Shown here: piece by piece, positions 14,331-18,268 of the stretch | How positions within the stretch are numbered: the stretch's first letter is position 1 | How the letters are laid out: the number at the start of each line of letters is the position of its first letter | NCBI GenBank assembly: GCA_035555315.1 | Contig: DATMGU010000029.1 | Span: 1-18,268, forward strand | Length of the DNA stretch: 18,268 nucleotides | Source: DATMGU01 sp035555315 | GTDB lineage: Bacteria > Pseudomonadota > Alphaproteobacteria > ATCC43930 > CGMCC-115725 | Reading direction: 5' to 3' | The notes under the pieces: generated by a model | The model's input: only the letters and a program-made list of their open reading frames with translations | The model's database searches: none | Told to the model about the DNA's origin: nothing | Position numbers and translations under genes: made by a program

Positions 14331-16612
14331 GGCACAGTTTCTCCTGTCGGACGGGTCGCCGCCTGCATGGCCTTCCAAATCTTTTCGCTCGTCATCGGCA
14401 TGTCGATATGGGTGACGCCGAAGGGGGAAAGCGCATCGACGACGGCGTTGACGATTGCCGCCGGCACGCCGATGCAGCCGGCTTCGCCGACGCCTTTGGC
14501 ACCGAGGGCATTGACGGGGGAGGGCGATTCCATCCGACCGATGTTGACCGGCGGCATGTCGCTCGCGCGTGGCATGGCATAATCCATGAGGGATCCGGTC
14601 AGCAGCTGGCCATCGGCATCGTAGACGATGCTTTCCAGCAAGGCCTCGCCGATGCCCTGTGCCATGCCGCCCATCATCTGGCCGTGGACGAGCATGGGAT
14701 TGACGACGACGCCTATGTCATCGACCCATGTCACCTGTTCGATGGTGGGGACGCCGGTTTCCGGATCGACCGACACCACGGCGATACAGCAGCCGCAACT
14801 CCAGGCTTCGCCGTCGGCATGGAAAACGACGGAGCTGACGAGCGCCTCCCCATCCCTCGCCGCGTCGCCGTGACGATGCGCGAGCGCCTGCCACGTCGCC
14901 ATGCGACCGCTGTCATGCGGTGCTACGAAGCCATCTTGGGTGGCGATGAGACGCTGGGCGGGAAGGCCGAGCATGTCGGCGGCCGCTTGCCTTGCGGCAT
15001 CGTGAAAGGCCTGGGCCGCGCGCATCAGAGCGCTGCCGCCGATGGCGGTGCTGCGACTGGCGAGCGCGCCGATGCCGTTCGGCGTTTCCTTCGTATCGCC
15101 GTGCTTCAGGCGAATTTTCTCCATCGGGATGCCGAGTACGTCAGCGGCGATTTGAGCGAAGGCGGTCTCTCGCCCCTGTCCCTGCGCGGTCGATCCTGTC
15201 GCCGCGACGATCTTGCCATCCCGGGCGAGGCCGACGGTGGCACTTTCCCAACCGGTGCCGCAGGGCTCGATATAAAGCGAGACGCCGATCCCCTGGATCT
15301 CGCCTTTCCGGCGTCGCAGTGCCTGCCGCTGGCGTAAGCCCGGATAGTCGGCCCGCTGGCAAGCGGCTTCGAGAAGTGCCGGGTAGTTGCCGGAATCGAG
15401 CGTTTCTCCGGTGGGCGTGCGATAGGGGAGTGCCGCCGCCTCGATGAGGTTGCGGCGCCTAAATTCGACCGGGTCCAGGTCAAGCACGCGCGCCGCCTTG
15501 TCGATCAAACGATCCATCAGCATCGCCGCCTCCGGTCGTCCGGCGCCCCGATAGATGCCCATCGGGGCGGTGTTGGAAAGGCGAGCCGAGAGCGTGATAT
15601 CGAGATGATCGACGCGGTAGGGACCGGGCAGGATACGTGCGGCGTTACGGCCCGGCACGACGGCGCTGAAGGGCATCCAGTAACCGAGCGGGAAGACCAG
15701 CCTGGCGCGGAGGCCGAGCATCCGTCCGGTATTGGAAATCGCCAGCTCGCCCTCCATAACGCCGCCACGGCCATGGGTCGCGGCCTGGAGATCTTCGCCC
15801 CGCGTGGCGCACCATTTTATCGGCCGGCCCAGGCGGCGGGCCGCCCAGGCGACCATGGCGTCCTCGGGATAGAGCGATGCCTTGCCGCCGAAGGCCCCCC
15901 CGACATCCGGGGCGACGACCCGGACCTGCTCGGTCGGCAGGCCGAGGATGGTTGCCAGATCCGCACGGGTGCGATGGGGGCTCTGCGTCCCCGTCCAGAC
16001 GGTGAGCGAGGTATCCGTCGCGTTCCAGATCGCCAGTGTCGCCCGTGGCTCCAAGGGCGTCGGCGCGACGCGCGAATGCTCGACGCGCATAGGAATGATC
16101 CGGTCGGCGTCGGCAAACGCGCCGTCGACGTCACCGCGGCTCCAACTGTGCGCCGCGGCTTCATCCTCGGCATCCCCGCTTCGTAAGGGGACCGGCTCGA
16201 AATCGAACAGGATCTGTTCGATCGCGTCGCGCGCATGAAGCGGCGTGTCGGCGACGACCACCGCGATCGGTTGGCCGACCGCTTCGACGGCGCCGTCCGC
16301 GAGCAGGGTAAAGCGGGGCGCGCGGATGCCCGAGATCAAGGGGTTGACCATGGCCTGCCCCAAATCGCCGAGATCGGTGGCGGTGAATGCCGCGATCACG
16401 CCGGGGGAAGCCAGCGCCGTGGAAAGATCGATACTCCCGATGGTGCCCCGGGCATGCGGGCTGCGCAGGAACTCGAGATGCAGACAGCCTTCAGGAGAAA
16501 AATCATCGACGAAACGGCCGTTCCCGGTGAGGAGGCGATCATCCTCGAAGCGCGGGACGCTTTGTCCGATCCAGCTCTCTTCGATTTGGATTTCGTCGCT
16601 TTTCGCTCGCAT
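14327..16612 (-). CDS. Xanthine dehydrogenase-family molybdopterin-binding (large) subunit
   Basis: 761 residues, catalytic subunit of a CoxL/XdhB-type molybdenum hydroxylase; such enzymes insert oxygen from water into N-heteroaromatics or aldehydes. Opening WIGQSVPRFEDDRLLTGNGRFVDD is the standard a/b hammerhead start. Visible: VGQPIAVVVAD (112-122), MoCo-binding GGAFGGK (238-244), MGIYRGAGRPEA (351-362), and catalytic Glu710 in GAKGVGEAG. The loop is the hydroxylase type and lacks the Cys of true CO dehydrogenase. No Tat or Sec signal. The 2Fe-2S and FAD subunits are not in the window, which is unusual because they are normally adjacent. First gene of the leftward operon, preceded by the shared regulatory element about 77 bases upstream. 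ATG 16612 has only a weak, distant GGGGA. Confidence 0.92.
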   Translation of the reverse strand: MRAKSDEIQIEESWIGQSVPRFEDDRLLTGNGRFVDDFSPEGCLHLEFLRSPHARGTIGSIDLSTALASPGVIAAFTATDLGDLGQAMVNPLISGIRAPRFTLLADGAVEAVGQPIAVVVADTPLHARDAIEQILFDFEPVPLRSGDAEDEAAAHSWSRGDVDGAFADADRIIPMRVEHSRVAPTPLEPRATLAIWNATDTSLTVWTGTQSPHRTRADLATILGLPTEQVRVVAPDVGGAFGGKASLYPEDAMVAWAARRLGRPIKWCATRGEDLQAATHGRGGVMEGELAISNTGRMLGLRARLVFPLGYWMPFSAVVPGRNAARILPGPYRVDHLDITLSARLSNTAPMGIYRGAGRPEAAMLMDRLIDKAARVLDLDPVEFRRRNLIEAAALPYRTPTGETLDSGNYPALLEAACQRADYPGLRQRQALRRRKGEIQGIGVSLYIEPCGTGWESATVGLARDGKIVAATGSTAQGQGRETAFAQIAADVLGIPMEKIRLKHGDTKETPNGIGALASRSTAIGGSALMRAAQAFHDAARQAAADMLGLPAQRLIATQDGFVAPHDSGRMATWQALAHRHGDAARDGEALVSSVVFHADGEAWSCGCCIAVVSVDPETGVPTIEQVTWVDDIGVVVNPMLVHGQMMGGMAQGIGEALLESIVYDADGQLLTGSLMDYAMPRASDMPPVNIGRMESPSPVNALGAKGVGEAGCIGVPAAIVNAVVDALSPFGVTHIDMPMTSEKIWKAMQAATRPTGETVP

Positions 16613-16817
16613 CGACCGAACGGTCCCCGTGGAGGTTGGCCGACCTTCACGGGCGGCGCTTCATGGAACACAAAAGGTCGGCAAGTCGGTCTATATTACA
16701 ATTCGACCATTTCGTATTTATTGAGACGAAAAATTTATCAATTTGGCTTCAAGGCCGGATATTGAGCCGGAGTGACGCGTTGGCGCGGAAACTTCCCATT
16801 GCTCGGACCCCTCGGGG
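16613..16817. other. Intergenic region upstream of the Mo-hydroxylase operon
   Basis: This 205-base gap separates the end of the sugar operon from the leftward hydroxylase operon. Its centre is strikingly AT-rich compared with the surrounding DNA and contains the conserved element at 16689-16741. No gene was found in it. No strong terminator for the incoming sugar operon is visible, so read-through into the hydroxylase operon is possible. Confidence 0.5.
16689..16741. promoter_or_regulatory. LysR-type operator/promoter region, copy B
   Basis: Bases 16689-16729 match 10960-11000 at 35 of 41 positions with no gap; identity continues weakly (7 of the next 12), and the left edge of the similarity is sharp. 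Unchanged parts include GTCTATA, CAATTC, ATTTC and TATTTATTGAGA. The dyad of copy A is weaker here, but both T-N11-A spacings are kept. The element points the same way toward its leftward gene (about 77 bases from the hydroxylase ATG, against 46 in copy A). A common activator site is the simplest explanation. Confidence 0.68.
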
Positions 16818-17447
16818 CTACGGTGTCTGCCTCGCCAATGCGTACAAGGTGCTCAAGGCGCCGGGATTGCCCCTGCGTGAGAAAAGCGAGCGGCCGATCA
16901 CCGCGGTGCCGACACCCATGGCCTTCAGGTGCGGGAAGTGATCGACGTCGATCCGGCCGTCGACGATGATCGCCGTTCCGGGCGGCAGTTGCGTCAAGCG
17001 TTCGAAGGCGCGCGGATCGAAGTCGCCGCCCCCCGCCGGCGCCGTCAACATCAACACGCCGTCCATGGCGGGCAGATGCATCGCCGCCGACGCCACCGGC
17101 AGGCTCGGCCTGACGGCGAGATAGGCGCGGGCCCCTTCGGCCCGGACGGCCTCGGCCACCGTCGCGGGCTCGACCGGCGCCTCGCCATGAAAGGCGATGA
17201 GACGCACGCCGAGCCCGGCGAAGCGCGGCGCCCATAAGGCGGGATCGGTCACCATCAGATGCACGTCGACCGGCACGGGCGAAAAGCGCACCAAGGCTTT
17301 CACCAGCGGCTCGTTGCAGCCGAAGTTGGGCGCGAAATGGCCGTCCATGATGTCGACATGCAGGGAATCGATCCAAGGGGCCAGGGCGGTGACCTCATCG
17401 GCCAGGCGCAAAGGATCGCCGGCGTAAAGGCTCGCCGAAAGCTTCAT
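16818..17447 (-). CDS. Ribulose-phosphate 3-epimerase-family protein
   Basis: 209 residues, TIM barrel. Metal and acid/base residues of the family are present: His30, Asp32 and Asp35 in LHVDIMDGHFAPN, His63 in VDVHLMV, and Asp163 in IIVDGRI. Phosphate-grip loops look altered: the usual PGFGGQxF is APAGGGDF (137-143) and the VDGG loop is VDGR. It may therefore be an epimerase for a different phosphosugar (AlsE-like allulose-6-phosphate) or for an unphosphorylated sugar. Start ATG 17447 overlaps the stop of the ABC ATPase as ATGA, which decides it over longer frames. The operon with a sugar importer points to carbohydrate catabolism. Slightly shorter than typical family members (about 220). Confidence 0.85.
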   Translation of the reverse strand: MKLSASLYAGDPLRLADEVTALAPWIDSLHVDIMDGHFAPNFGCNEPLVKALVRFSPVPVDVHLMVTDPALWAPRFAGLGVRLIAFHGEAPVEPATVAEAVRAEGARAYLAVRPSLPVASAAMHLPAMDGVLMLTAPAGGGDFDPRAFERLTQLPPGTAIIVDGRIDVDHFPHLKAMGVGTAVIGRSLFSRRGNPGALSTLYALARQTP

Positions 17448-18268
17448 GGCCCGTGGGACCAGGCGGCCTGGCGTAGCGTCGCCGCCGACGCCTGGGTAAT
17501 GGGCGTCGAGCGGCCGTCGCACCGGCCGTGCTGAAAGACGATCACCCGGTCGGCGACGTCGAGCAGTTCCTCTTCCTCGCTCGAGACGACGATGACGCAA
17601 CGGTTCTCGCCGGCCAGCTTGCGAATGATATCGTAAATATCGGCCTTGGCACCGATATCGACGCCCTTGGTCGGTTCGTCGAGCAGGATCAACTGGGCAT
17701 CCTGTTCGATGATACGGCCGAACAGGACTTTTTGTTGATTGCCGCCGGACAGCGTCTTGATCGGTCGCTCCAAATGCCCCCTGGTGGCGATCCGGCCGAG
17801 CAAGGTTCGCGCCGCGGCCTCCGCGCCGCGATGATCGACCAAGCCGGCACGGCGATAGCGCCCGAGGGTCGGCAGGACGACGTTTCGAAGGGCGGACATC
17901 TGTGGAATGAAACCGTCGCGCTTACGCTCCTCGCTCAAGAAGGCGATGCCGGCCTTCTGGGCGTGAGTGGGCGCCCGGGGCGTGTAAGGCTGGCCTGCCA
18001 GGTCCAACGCGCCGCCCGTCATCGGCTCCAATCCCATCAGGGTGCGCAGAAAGCGGGTTCGTCCCGAACCGACCAGGCCATAGATGCCGAGGACTTCACC
18101 CGCCGCGGCCTGGAGACTGACGCCGTCGAGATGCGGTCCCTTGAGGTCACGCACCTTGATCACCGTCCGGCCCAAGGTTTCCGAACGACATTCCCGCTCG
18201 ACCTGGCGGTGGCCGCCGTCGCCGACGATGGCGGCGACGATCGCGGCCTTGGTCAGTTCCGCCCGTTC
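17444..18268 (-). CDS. Sugar ABC transporter ATP-binding protein, RbsA/MglA type (5' end outside window)
   Basis: The frame is open to the window edge; about 274 C-terminal residues are present, the second of two fused ATPase domains. It starts in the tail of the first domain (ELTKAAIVAAIVGDG), then the second domain has the degenerate P-loop GLVGSGRTRFL normal for this half, FLSEERKRDGF (family Q-loop region), signature LSGGNQQKVLFGR and Walker B LILLDEPTKGVDIGAK. This architecture is specific to carbohydrate uptake transporters of the CUT2 class (ribose, galactose, xylose, allose types). The permease and binding protein presumably lie beyond the right edge. The TGA overlaps the epimerase ATG, so the two are coupled. 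Confidence 0.93.
   Translation of the reverse strand, partial: ERAELTKAAIVAAIVGDGGHRQVERECRSETLGRTVIKVRDLKGPHLDGVSLQAAAGEVLGIYGLVGSGRTRFLRTLMGLEPMTGGALDLAGQPYTPRAPTHAQKAGIAFLSEERKRDGFIPQMSALRNVVLPTLGRYRRAGLVDHRGAEAAARTLLGRIATRGHLERPIKTLSGGNQQKVLFGRIIEQDAQLILLDEPTKGVDIGAKADIYDIIRKLAGENRCVIVVSSEEEELLDVADRVIVFQHGRCDGRSTPITQASAATLRQAAWSHGP

Noticed and set aside
13341..14582. 413-codon open frame on the + strand across the DapA-like gene
   Set aside because: Antisense shadow; low-complexity His/Asp/Arg-rich translation, and it crosses two recognised genes on the other strand.
14327..16612. True CO dehydrogenase large subunit (CoxL form I)
   Set aside because: The active-site loop reads MGIYRGAGRPEA and lacks the Cys-containing loop of form I CoxL; no CoxS/CoxM neighbours.

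Overview
The window is GC-rich DNA with tightly packed, often overlapping genes. Its style and gene families (LivHMGF-type transporters, NadX, ArgC, a molybdenum hydroxylase) suggest a soil- or plant-type alphaproteobacterium; no marker gene fixes the genus. No rRNA, tRNA or CRISPR array was seen.

Left end (1-1139, + strand): the 3' end of an SsuC/TauC-like ABC permease gene, followed 14 bases later by a D-2-hydroxyacid dehydrogenase. Next comes an accessory patch (about 1140-2860). It holds a complete argC (1532-2509) between two transposon relics: a short IS5/IS1182-like transposase scrap on the left, and on the right an IS3-family right end with the last part of its transposase.

Middle (2864-9633, - strand): a six-gene operon read right to left, livH-livM-livG-livF-TPP enzyme-substrate-binding protein. 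It is a complete branched-chain-amino-acid-type (HAAT) uptake system with a thiamine-diphosphate enzyme of the acetolactate synthase/decarboxylase superfamily inserted before the binding protein. This suggests import of an organic acid coupled to conversion of a 2-keto acid.

Right-centre (10036-16612): an apparent regulon for an aromatic or N-heteroaromatic compound. A LysR regulator (+) is divergent from an arylformamidase-like alpha/beta hydrolase (-) and convergent with a four-gene operon (-): molybdopterin subunit of a xanthine dehydrogenase-type hydroxylase, DapA/NahE-superfamily lyase, 3-hydroxyanthranilate 3,4-dioxygenase and NadX-type dehydrogenase. The operon genes overlap or lie within 29 bases of each other. 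The hydrolase/lysR intergenic region and the region upstream of the Mo-hydroxylase share an almost identical 41-base element (35/41 identical) in the same orientation. This ties the two transcription units into one probable LysR regulon. The gene combination does not match any complete pathway I know and is the best candidate here for an undescribed system.

Right end (16818-18268, - strand): the C-terminal half of an RbsA/MglA-type sugar ABC ATPase, overlapping a ribulose-phosphate 3-epimerase-family gene by ATGA. This is the tail of a sugar uptake operon that continues beyond the window.
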